Shown: positions 1-9,800 of the stretch, one piece after another
Layout of the letters: the number at the start of each line of letters is the position of its first letter
Numbering within the stretch: position 1 is the first letter of the stretch
The notes under the pieces: model-generated
Told to the model about the DNA's origin: nothing
Databases searched by the model: none
Seen by the model: only the letters and a program-made list of their open reading frames with translations
NCBI RefSeq assembly: GCF_000485595.1
Contig: NW_014577180.1
Span: 107,868 to 136,743 of the forward strand
Direction: 5' to 3'
DNA length: 28,876 nt
Origin: Priapulus caudatus
Lineage: Eukaryota; Priapulida; Priapulimorpha; Priapulimorphida; Priapulidae
Program-made: the position numbers and the translations under genes

Positions 1-485
1 ACGAGGATCCTCCACAGCTCCCTTCTCCCCCTCCTATCGCTCCTTCCTCCTCCTTCGCCAGCTCTCCCCCTCCTCCACCCACCTCTCCTCTCCACCTTCC
101 TCACCACCTTCTCGCCTTCTCCCCCTCCTCCACCACCTTCTCTCCCCTTCTCCCCCTCCTCCTTCCCACCAGCTTCCCCGCTTCCTCCCACCACCTCTCA
201 CTTCTCCCTCTCCTTCTCCACCGAGCTTACTCCCCCTCTCCTCCACCAGCTCTCCCTCCTTCCACCACCGCTCTTCTCCCCCTCACTCCAGCCCCTCCAC
301 CACTCTCACCCCTCCCATTCTCCAACACCTTCTCCCTCTCCCCTCCTCCTATCTCCCACCAGCCTTCTCCCCTCTTTCTCCACCCACCTTCTTTCCTCTC
401 ACCAGCTCTCCCTTCCTCCTCTGCCACCACCTTCTCCCTTCTCACCTTCCTCCTTCGCCACCAGAGCTTCTCCCTTCTGCCCCTT
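1..485. repeat. Polypyrimidine (CT-rich) low-complexity tract
   Basis: Almost pure C/T on the plus strand, built from loosely repeated blocks such as 'ctccccctcctccacca' and 'ccaccagctctcc'. The minus strand is therefore G/A-rich and gives Glu/Gly/Arg/Trp-rich reading frames that I regard as artefacts of composition. Homopurine-homopyrimidine stretches like this can form triplex DNA; that is general knowledge, not something shown here. The tract touches the window edge, so its full length is unknown. Confidence 0.9.
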
Positions 486-498
486 CCTCATTCCTAGC

Positions 499-656
499 CA
501 TATTTGAGTCGGCCATACGGCCCCGGCGAAATAGCATATTGAATCTTATTCCAGCACGTCGCCGTGCGTATAGCCCATATGAGTTCGCGCCACACGGCCG
601 CCGTCTGCGTATATGCCATATTGAATCTTATCCACACGGCCGCCGTGCGTATAGGC
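499..656. repeat. Imperfect ~41-bp tandem repeat, about 4 copies
   Basis: Copies begin with 'catat' at about 499, 535, 576 and 617. Copies 2 and 4 share 'catattgaatctta', and copies 3 and 4 share 'cacacggccgccgt'. The first copy is shorter (~36 bp). Each unit contains a GC-rich palindromic core (CACGGCCGCCGTG-like). A short reading frame across it is simply the repeat read through. Confidence 0.75.
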
Positions 657-1954
657 CAGTGTTACATGCCACACCAGCGCCATGCTATTGGATCATTTTG
701 GATATCCCCCAAACATGTTTATCTTCTTTCTAGTTTTAAGTAAGTCCCATGTTTCACTGTTATATTTAGGACAGAAAGGTAATAACTGTGTATTTGCATA
801 GATTTCACTCTTGCTTCTATATTATGATTTCCGACAATTTTGCTTTTTGGCCCATAATAATTTATTCATGGAAGTTAGTGAGACTCGGGGAGAGTGGACG
901 TGTTTTATTCGGCTCCATGCCCTTCAGTCCAATTCGTCCATTAACTCATAGCTGAGTGGGAAATTAGTTCTTAAATTATTTAGACTAATATATGTAACTA
1001 CTTAGCTCTCTAAGCTATAGGTAAAATAATTGCCATTATGACCAAATCTATTACTTCATATAATATTTAGTAATACTGGAAATCAGCAGTGAAATTTTTC
1101 CCGCCTATTTTCAAACAGCACCTTTTGTTCAACAAAACGACTTTCGTGAACAACGTACGACGTGTGCACTAGCTGTGTGTGTTGGAACTTTCGCTGTCAA
1201 ACATAACACAGCCAACTTTCCTGTCACTGGTGTGTCACGGGGAGGCTGCCGCTAACGAATACTAGTTAAGGTATAGACTAAGGAAGAACAACTTGATAAG
1301 AGAACATTACAGTAAATTTTGTGGCGGTCCGACTGCACAAAAATAAATATATAAAATGTGATATCTCATCTGAACAAATCGCTGTTTCTAGTGTTGGGTG
1401 GAATCTATCTAGCACATGGTATAAGTATCGCCGGATAAGTCGTTGTTTTCTGTCCCTCTCCATAAAATTTGAAAAATTACTGTTTTTTTGCGATAGATAT
1501 TGTGTTCAGTACCATTTAGTTGTCCTAAATTAGTGGTCCAGTTTGTTCTGGCCGTGATGGAACTACAAAAACAGATGTGCTCTACCCGGAAGAGGCAACA
1601 TGCCGATTTCTAATATCATGAGAACTCACTCTTGGTCTGATTGGCGACAGTTTTATGTTGTCTGTATTGATTTGTTACTCTCATTTGTGTGCCATCTGTT
1701 CCCAAGTCACTTATTCTAGATTGAAAAACATCAAGCACTATAACATGTAGATTATCCACCGGTAATCTCAGATACTCCATACTTTGCTCAGTAGTATAAC
1801 TGGAGAAACCAGGGGAGACCTGTGGTGACTAAGCAGTGATGTTAGTTACCAAGAGGGCAAAATGTACTTGTCTTGCTCACTGTTGTCTATTGCCCTGTCA
1901 AATGACATAAATCCAAAACCCTGGCCAGAGAGGGATGAACCGTCTACTGATATA
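657..1954. other. Non-coding stretch, no feature recognised
   Basis: About 1.3 kb of AT-rich sequence. I see no convincing coding segment, splice-bounded exon, RNA gene or repeat. The part from about 1560 could be 5' sequence of the LINE that follows, since 1840-1990 grades into its first recognisable domain, but I cannot place the element's 5' end. Confidence 0.5.
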
Positions 1955-2150
1955 TCCAGTGTGGAACCTGCGACAGTAACGCAGTTACGCGTGGAATGAC
2001 CGAGGCATAGTTGTGCTACGTGAAGTGCAGTGGTATCATGTCCAACTGCCAATGTTCATCACCCAGGTCCTACAGCACCTAGCGGGCAGTGCTGTGGCCT
2101 TGGGACTGTATTGTCTGCAACTGCCGAATTATATCAACACAATCTTGACC
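1955..2150 (+). pseudogene. PHD-like zinc-finger remnant of the LINE
   Basis: Reading across frames shows the spaced pattern W-N-D-R-G-I, then a Cys pair, then W-Y-H, then a Y/L-Q-H-L-A-G-S segment, and last a pair of cysteines before P-N-Y. This is the order of a PHD finger as found upstream of the endonuclease in several invertebrate CR1-type elements. Frames shift at least twice and an in-frame stop follows the first cysteine pair. It probably served nucleic-acid or chromatin binding for the element. The assignment rests on spacing only and is less certain than the endonuclease and RT. Confidence 0.5.
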
Positions 2151-2319
2151 TGATGTCACCACCTCAAAAAATTACAGTGTGCTGTCAGGGAGTGATTCAG
2201 CTAAGGCTGTCCGACTCCTCCTTGGATCAAACACCAACTCGTATAAAACCATGCACGTATCAACTCCCACTCCGGGCAAACTCAGGGACGCGCCCCATAC
2301 CCAGAAAGCCTCTGAAATT

Positions 2320-2960
2320 CTAACATCAAATTTCCAGTCGGTGAAAACAAAGCAGGCGCACTGGCGAAATCTCATTGATAGTAGTAAACCTGACATTAAT
2401 TATTGGTACTAAAACCTGGATTGATGATCCATAACAGACAACACAAAATTTCCCAACAAGTTTTCAGTTATTTAGGAAGATAGAAATGCCCCCGGAGGAG
2501 GCGTACTTGCTGTAAGCTTCTGACTAATTAATGCTCTCCCCGTAATAGAGCTCCATCGACTGTGAGATCATTCTGGTGCAAACAGAACTAGCAGTCAGAA
2601 AGCAATGTACATTCGTCTTTCTACAACTCCTATAAACCTCCAAGAACAAGGATACATTGAGCTGAAGAAAAGTTTGGACCGAGTGAGCGCTATAAAAAAT
2701 GCGTTCATCATTTTAGGTGGAGACTTTAATCTTCCAGGATGGGATTGGAAAAGAAAAATCATAAAATCAGGTACTAAGGAGCTACGCCAACTCGACACCT
2801 AAGCCTTCGGGAAACACTTGACGATAATGTCTAGAACAGCTAGTTAGTTTCCAACTAAGGCTCGACATGCTGGACTTGATGATTACGAACCAATCCATCC
2901 AATTCATGCGCATTGAGACAATGCCAAGATCTCTGACCATGACAATCTGTGTTGACTGAG
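2320..2960 (+). pseudogene. LINE endonuclease (EEP/APE-type) remnant
   Basis: The N-terminal motif reads NFQSVKTKQA (~2327-2356), followed by a KPDI segment and, after a frameshift, GTKTWIDD. A PGGG block lies near 2490. The hallmark GGDFNLPGWDW is intact at 2716-2748. LDLMITNQS lies near 2870-2898, and the catalytic ISDHD is readable at 2929-2943 after another shift. These are the motifs of the endonuclease-exonuclease-phosphatase fold that nicks target DNA for LINE insertion. At least four frame changes and several stops make it non-functional. Confidence 0.85.
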
Positions 2961-3119
2961 GAGGTAAACTGCGCACCAGTGACAAATAAGACAGACAGCC
3001 TCGAAAATACCATCTGTACATAACATGCAAGTGATACCCTCAAAGCCGACGTAGACAACATACATCAACAGGAAACACATGTATACATGGGTGATCCTTG
3101 TTACATCGATGTGGTCGTG

Positions 3120-3540
3120 CTGCAAAGATGGCACGGAGAATAGTGTGCTCTCGAAATGTCCCAGCACACAAAACTGCCAGGATAAAAGACAGCTTGCCAT
3201 GGCTATCAAAGGAACTAAAACAATTAATAAAAAGACAGACCGGTCACCGAAAGATGACAAAAATCTGCTCATGCTTCCCAACAAAGCCATATTCAAAGAA
3301 CTGAAAAGTGCGTTCAACGCGACTACCCAGAGCAATACTGGAGAAATATTGAGGATATCGTCCCAACCCACAATCGATGGCTCCGGCGAGTATCCACAAC
3401 TCAAAGAAAAGATTCTGGTCCTACATAAAACACAAGAAGTCAGAGCATGGAAACAACATATCTCTACTGAAGGATCAGGATCCATCTGTTTACTGAAAGG
3501 GCTGATAAGGCAAATATTCTCAAACTCGCAGTCTTGAGTC
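3120..3540 (+). pseudogene. LINE linker between endonuclease and RT
   Basis: Contains the typical post-endonuclease segment with LPWLSKELKQLIKR (~3195-3235), then a Tyr/Trp-rich segment, then a part that in one frame reads YPQLKEK and continues in another frame as an IKHKK-type stretch. Both are common in invertebrate CR1/Jockey-like proteins just before the RT palm. A 152-codon open frame covers 3079-3537, but its early part is the wrong frame for the conserved residues, so it is not a real gene start. Confidence 0.75.
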
Positions 3541-3654
3541 AGTCTTCTCACCCAAAGATAACGCTACGCAGGGATCAGTTTAAACGCTCGCTGCCTAATG
3601 AAAGCTATTAGCTCTGCAAGCTGATGATATAAGTTTACAACACCAGTGTGGAAA

Positions 3655-3905
3655 AGCTCCTACAGGCCCTCAAGCATGGAAGGCCACAGGCCTAGACAAT
3701 ATGCGTCCCGTGTACTGACGGAATATCAACGAAAATATGCCCAATCCTGACTATGATTTTCCAAGCCTCCACAACTCGGGTGAACGTCCGCAAGAACTGG
3801 CGAAATGCAAAGTCGCACCAAATTTTTAAAAAAGGTCAGAGTACCTGCTGAAAACTACGACCAGTGTCACGAAGTCATCAAGATGCAAATTCATTGAGCA
3901 CATTT
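3655..3905 (+). pseudogene. LINE reverse transcriptase, 5' part
   Basis: LQALKHGKATGLDN (~3660-3700) is the conserved RT block usually seen as 'L...K..KA.G.D'. A segment equivalent to W-x-x-A-x-V-x-P-x-F-K-K-G follows, then N-Y-x-P-V-S-L-T-S, then K-F-I-E-H at about 3887-3903. Frame changes and stops occur throughout. The match stops at the LTR-like insertion and resumes after it. Confidence 0.82.
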
Positions 3906-3910
3906 GACCC

Positions 3911-4408
3911 TTGTAACGTCTATTTATATATACGCGTATATGAATAGTCAGTGGAGCTAGACGGGTAGTGTGTTTAGCCATAGGACACAGCTAGACAGCG
4001 TCCGCTCACCAGATGGCGGCTACATTGAATGTATTAGGGCAGTTGGTAACAAGCGGGTCTAGGTTAGGCAAGTTTCTAGGGTGAATTGTGAAATGAGGGG
4101 AAACGGTTTGGAACTGGACAGCCGGGTGAAGCATGTGCGCGTCCACAAGATGTATGAAGTTTGGGCGAATATATAGGAGAGATGTAATAGGAAGAGGAGG
4201 TTGATCTGGGCGATTGGGAGATTCTGGGGCCTGGTCGCGAGAGTACGCGCACGTGCGACCGCGGTGCCGGGTCTTGTCTGTTTCGTGCGATGGTCTGATG
4301 AGGGCTACCCAGTGTAAGATATTAAAAGTTATATACAGTTTACCACACAAGTTCTGGATTTGGATCTTCTTCATCATTCGACATCAAACGCATCATTCAA
4401 CGTTACAA
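3911..4408. mobile_element. Solo LTR-like insertion inside the LINE
   Basis: The inserted block begins TTGTAACGT (3911-3919) and ends ACGTTACAA (4400-4408). These are perfect 9-bp inverted termini that include the TG...CA ends of an LTR. The LINE RT reads up to ~3905 and resumes right after 4408, so ~500 bp of foreign DNA interrupts it. Size and termini fit a solo LTR of a Ty3/gypsy-type element. A clean 5-bp target duplication is not visible; 'acat' occurs at 3900-3903 and 4409-4412, leaving 7 unexplained bases on the left. Internal ORFs look like noise. A non-autonomous DNA element is an alternative. Confidence 0.6.
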
Positions 4409-5180
4409 ACATCTCACACATGTCTCATCGCCGATAAACACAACCATTCTCAACGCCGCTTCAACATGTTATCGCGGAAGGGTATCTCCTGCGAAACTCA
4501 GCTTATTTGCCTTTGTGGACATGTTCCAAAAGCATGGAAGCTGGAAAGCAGGTCGACTGATGTAATAAGGACTTTTCAAAAGCTTTGAACATTTTTTGTA
4601 AAAGCCACAGCCCTATCTTCGTTCACAAGTTATAATCACTTATGGCATCCTGTGGTATAAATCCAACACCTGGATTATGTTCGTTCTCTGTTCCAGAATC
4701 GATATGTCAGACAGTCGTCGGTCGACGTGAGAGATGACTGATCCCTTGTATAAGTGAGTAATCAGGGACCGCAAAGGTTCGAGTTGCTTGGACCTTGCCT
4801 GTTCCCTTTCTACAGTAAATGACAGTCCCGACATTTACCTAAGCTTATCCTGTTCGACTTTTGGTCAGATGACACATTGATTCATTTATACGCTCTGACA
4901 AATCCCACAAAAATCTCACTAAATACTTTTGCATTTATATGACTTTTTGACCATTTACTAAAGCAGTCTGTGAATTTTATTCATAGTGAATTTGATAAGT
5001 CTCGATCCTTTATAGTATCAAATTCTGGTCCTGACCATCACCAGTAAACTCCCAACCAACCTTGTTTACCCATATGCTCCTACGCGGACATACCTTAATT
5101 AGACGTGCCACATCCCAGCCAAGTACCTGGGTCACACTAACATCAGACCTTCGAATGGAGCACAACCACATCAGCTCAAT
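4409..5180 (+). pseudogene. LINE reverse transcriptase, 3' part
   Basis: GISCETQL (~4480-4504) is the 'G-F-R-...-S-C-E-T-Q-L' block. It is followed by a D-V-I...F-K-S-F motif at about 4557-4587, which corresponds to the first catalytic Asp motif (D-x-x-K-A-F-D). The QGxVLGPxLF motif is present in shifted form near 4770-4805, then VND near 4818. The FADD catalytic box has decayed to W-S-D-D-T-L-I at about 4862-4879. KYLGVTLTSDLR, the RT thumb marker, sits near 5114-5150. The order confirms an RT; the decay confirms inactivity. Confidence 0.85.
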
Positions 5181-5725
5181 CTGTAGTAAAAGCAAATGAA
5201 CCACTATCATTCCTGAGAAAGCAACCCTAAAATATTCCACCTCATATGGAGAGTTAAGTCATCTTGGCCTATACCTTTATTGGTAGGACCCACGGTGGAG
5301 TACGCCAGCTACGGTATTGGATCCATATCAGGCGCACGATCTCGCAAACTATCTTGAAATTGGTCCAAAGACGAGCACGACGAGATTGCTCAAACCGCCA
5401 AACCACCACAGGTCGAGTGTTACTGACATGCTGAAAACACTCAACTGGCCGACCCTGGAGTCAAACGAATGTGTTTGCCGTTGGCAATGATGTACAAGCT
5501 CGTCAACGGCAATGGTCAACTGGATTACCAAACATACCTCTTATAAACCACCTACTCGAAGCACCAAGAACATTCAGAGCACTTCTTTTCAAATCATCCT
5601 CCAGAATGTTACTACAGGAAAAGGCTCTTCTTTCCCAGGTCTATACAGAGTGGGAAGCCTTACCCACTGAGTGGTAACAGCCGAAAATCTATGTTCCTTT
5701 AAGTCGCTGATTACTGCCTAAACGA
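5181..5725 (+). pseudogene. LINE C-terminal region and 3' end
   Basis: A VWDPYQAHDL-type segment (~5316-5345) precedes the V-Q-R-R-A-R-R motif near 5365-5385. Next come SSVTDMLKTLNWPTLE (~5413-5460), an L-P-N-I-P-L segment and finally E-W-E-A-L-P-T-E (~5650-5673). This matches the C-terminus of CR1/Jockey-like polyproteins, which ends in 'W-N-x-L-P-x-x-V-V'. One 68-codon frame (5471-5677) captures the last portion. Coding similarity ends near 5725, followed by T-rich sequence. Confidence 0.8.
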
Positions 5726-6599
5726 CATCAGGGCAGTTTTTTAAGTAAAATTTCTTTTTTTGGTTTTTTTCTTTTAGAAAATCATGGAAAGGAAAATTTT
5801 ATTTTAGTCCAAAAAGCGCCTCCCGCTTTGGCATAATTCATCAGCTATGTTGATGGTGGCCATATAGCGTAGAAATAGCGTAGAAAGTAGAATATTTCCC
5901 TAACCTAACATTTTTTCAGTTCGGACTCTTATCAAGCGTTATAATCTAACCACTCCTATATCATTAATTAAACCCCTGGGGTATGGAATATTTGGTGCAT
6001 TTTTGATTACTGGTTGCCTATTAACCACGATCCTTTCTTTGTTGTGAATTTTATAATACCATTATATTTGTTTGTCATATTAAATTCTAGATCTTTGATT
6101 CAGGCTAATCTGGGCTAAACCGACCAGGTTCTCCGACTGTTACACTACTAGGAAGCAGTACCCAATGTAGTCTTAAGCGACAAATATAATAACTCCAATT
6201 TCTAGAATATCTTGAAACATCCCGCGGTTCCGCGTACGCAGATATCCCCGAACTGGCGCGTCTTCATCCGCGCGCAGCGCGTCAGATCAACAGCAAAGCT
6301 GTGCCCCAATCTTTGTATCATGTCTCTCTGATATAGACACTGTTTGTCCAGCAAGCCTTCATCAGATAAATAAATTGCAACAAATTGTGCTTTTAATTTA
6401 TAGTACTGTGTCATTTTGGTAAGTAGATCAAGTACGTAGTACTATAATTTCGAGAGAGCATAGCTCCATTTCTGTTTTAAGAACACATGGTTGCCTTTAG
6501 CTGTAACAATTAACCTGTGCTAAACCAGAAAGACCTGTGGTTTGGTAATCTGTTAAAAAGAATTATATTTTAATAAATGTAAACTTTAGATAGAGAGTA
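5726..6599. other. LINE 3' flank and unassigned sequence
   Basis: T-rich stretches at 5735-5790 may be the 3' UTR/tail of the LINE. The rest shows no gene. A minus-strand frame at 6202-6414 encodes a 70-residue peptide that I do not recognise and do not annotate. Confidence 0.4.
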
Positions 6600-6730
6600 G
6601 ATACTCCCGCAAAGGTTCGTCGACCAGTGGGCGCAGAGTCGTAGCCCCCACCCACTTCGTTGGGGAAAAATTAGTAACTCGTCGGGTCGAATTAACGGTT
6701 GTCCGCTTAAGCTGCGGTGTGGTAGCTATC
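6600..6730 (-). pseudogene. Possible retroelement integrase C-terminal relic
   Basis: The minus frame reads ATTPQ, then NSTRRVT, then FSPTKW, and ends in LRPLVD. This resembles the pattern near the end of Ty3/gypsy-type integrase cores (Y-N-x-x-x-H-x-S-T-x-x-x-P-x-x-x-x-x-G-R-x-x-R-x-P-x-D). The usual His is absent and the Gly-Arg is replaced by Gly-Ala. The match is short and no neighbouring retroelement domains are visible. It could be chance. Confidence 0.25.
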
Positions 6731-6780
6731 CAGAGTAAGTACATATAAGGATGGTCCTTACGGGCGGCCATTGCATAATA

Positions 6781-6850
6781 TGATATATATATTATATATA
6801 TATATATATATACATATATAATATCGTATATATATATATTAATTATATCG
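6781..6850. repeat. TA-rich microsatellite
   Basis: Imperfect (TA)n with interruptions, self-complementary overall. Confidence 0.85.
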
Positions 6851-9800
6851 GTACTATACGGTCTGTATGAGCCATTGTAACAGCTTTTGCAACAAATTTT
6901 GAATTTGATGTTGTCATTTTCCTTACCATTTAATGGTATGTTGTTTGACCTAGAAGTAACCACACACTAATGTGTATAGAGATATGTAGGCTTTATGATG
7001 CGGATGAAACAGTTACAGTATGTAAAAATTTGCAGGAATCCAAAATATTGAACCCTGAGCGCGGGATCAGGAGGCAAAGTAAATAGAAAATCTTTAATAT
7101 TTTATAAACTTTGCAGTATGCTTATTTACGAAAAGAATCGTTTCCGCGGATCTAAAAAATTACTGCAATAGGTACTGTTAATAGCAATAAGAAATGATTT
7201 GAAAGAGGTTTAATATACGAATTATACTGCATAATTTTACAAAGTGATTACGTACTTATAATAATACAAGTTAGTTTGTAATTGCTTAAAACACTAAACC
7301 ACGGAAACTGTATATTAAATGCTCTAAGATAAATATTAGTTTTAAAATTAGAGCCTTGCACGATAATATACTACTTGGAAACAGCTGAACTATCGCCTTA
7401 GACCGAGCCAGCACATTTAAACCCAGTATTCCCAATATACTAACTGAACGTCGCCCCACGCCCTTCCGATCAAAGTTGTTGACACTGACTGATTAGAAAT
7501 AAAATTCACAGACATTCGATATCGTTTTACCGATTATAAAAAATGCTTCTATACTAAATGAAAAATATTTTATTCCATAACAACAAACCAGGTGTATCAT
7601 GTTAACAAATATTTCCTTCTATTATTCATATATTTTACACATATCCACGACCAGCAATGATAAGGAGAAATTCTTTGGTCGGCCACAATAAATAACTCTA
7701 TGTCAGCACGCGACGACACGCACGGCACGCACAGCACGCACGTAGCGCCCTCATACAATATACACACAACGCTTAGACAGCATGCCCACATACTTACACC
7801 CGTCACATCGGAAAACTATCATTATATCAATTTGTAGATTGCAAGATCTGTTTTACACATACTACATAAACGAAACTTTGATGAGATGGATGGTTTCACA
7901 CATGACAGTAAATTATTAAATTAGACAATTCCCCCTTTATAGGTTTCCTGCGTATCACTACACACAGAGTCTATTTTGCTAGAAAGACGCTTACCTCCCT
8001 TCATACATTAGACGCAAATTGTGCACAGTCGTCGCTATACTTCGCATAATAATAGTTTATGCATATGCAAATCCAGATTGCAATTTAAACTCCGCAACAT
8101 TAATGATTACCATATAATGTGTTTTTTGTTCAAAACCTACTATAGTCGACTTTTCTTGATATGTGAGCACAGCCATGAAGATAAGAAAGCATGGAGCCTA
8201 AATGCACCATCGTCAGTCAAATTATATTCGTACGATAATTCGGTAAGCTCGTGCTTTAAAGTTCGTAACAACGTCGAACATGGATTCGTATAAGCAGCAA
8301 CAACCATGCGCGCATTCCGAACAGTCCGTGATACAGATCTAGACTATCTATACGTTATTTAATATTCAAGTTTCCAATGGAGCCGCTTATCATAAACGGA
8401 ATGCCAATTGGTCGAATATGATTATATTGAATAGTACCGACTCCGAAAACACGCTCGGTGTCCAAACAATGATGGCAAGATTTCTAATAATTCACGGCCG
8501 CTCACGCGCGCGAAGAAATAATAACATAGCTCCGAAAACTACTAGAAGAAATCTCAGTAGCTCGACTGAAACACATACCTTTAAAGCGCGACAACCTTCG
8601 GTGGATTTCAGGCGCCTTCGCGCGACTGTCCCGGCTAGCGCGCGTAGGCAGTGCTGACTGCTATGATGACGGAACTGCATTATATCCGACAAGGCGGTCC
8701 GGCAAAGAAAGCCAGGTACATGTATTATGCGAAGACCATAATATCGCTTCACGCAGTGAGAGAAAATTTAATTGCCATATTGTTTGCTAGACACCATTCA
8801 ACAACATCTTATATATCTCTTTATATATCTTAACGCGTGGACGCTATATAAGCGTCTAATGGACTGCTATTATTGCTGAGAACATGATAAAATCTGCTAG
8901 TCACTTTTGCCTGGTCTACATGTGACATATTTAGAAACACACTGTTTATTGATATATAATATAAAACCCTAGCTGACCACGCGTCGACTTAATACCGAGA
9001 CAACATTACTAATCAACAGAATACAAATATAATAGAGCACAAGGATACTAGTTACATAGAGTAATAAACATAGTGCTATTACGAATATAGCAACAATTAT
9101 GAATGTAATAACTTACACCTGGGTGTACAGCTATCACCCACGATGAAGGTCTTGTAATATTTTACTAGATGCTTGCATATGTAAACTGTTTACAGCCGTT
9201 TACACAAAGCTAGTACAACACAGCGGAAGTACCCACCTAGTGCGGCTCATCACCTTCGATTATTACTGTATCAACATTTCCTTTTATTTCTGGCGCTCAC
9301 TTTCGTCGAATCGCCTCTGCATTGCTCCACACTCGCTCACTACCTCATTCCAATTTCCTCTCCATCCCTCTCGCCCATGTCCGGACGCGATACATAGCAG
9401 TGAGCAAGCTTTAATGCTAGTCCTTTGCTACGCGCTCTTCAAAATGCGACGCTAATATCCGTACGCCTTAACTTTAGTGCTCGTAATTCATTTTTCAACA
9501 TAATAGCGTCAGTAATATAACTAAAAGCTGATTTCCATCACGTAGGATCAGAGTGATATTACAGTTCGATGGCTAACATTAGAGTCACTGGTATTCAGAC
9601 GTGTGAATTAGCGTATGGCACTATGCACACACTGTCAACGAGAAATCTATAAGACTAGCCATAAATTATTGAAATGCACAATCGCCGACTGGGCAACACG
9701 TGTAGTTCAATGATCGGACCGCGAGGAGCACACTAATTTAAGCCACGGCACGCATCTACAGAAAAACTCTTAGTGTGTTTCCGCCGGTATTAAGACTGAG

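Larger units (their letters stand above)
1955..5725 (+). mobile_element. Degenerate CR1/Jockey-group non-LTR retrotransposon (LINE)
   Basis: Successive plus-strand fragments in different frames follow the domain order of a CR1/Jockey-type ORF. They are a PHD-like zinc finger (~1955-2150), an apurinic-type endonuclease (~2320-2960), a linker (~3125-3540), reverse transcriptase (~3655-3905, then ~4410-5180) and a C-terminal region ending near 5700. Many stops and indels separate the pieces, so the copy is dead. The RT domain is interrupted at 3911-4408 by an LTR-like insertion. A T-rich 3' tail (~5735-5790) follows. Clade assignment within CR1/L2/Jockey is inference from motif style. Both ends are approximate and I found no target-site duplication. 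Confidence 0.88.

Noticed and set aside
2904-3551. 215-codon minus-strand ORF
   Set aside because: It is antisense to the LINE endonuclease and linker, whose conserved motifs are on the plus strand.
6202-6414. 70-codon minus-strand ORF
   Set aside because: No family match or supporting context, so I could not tell it from chance.
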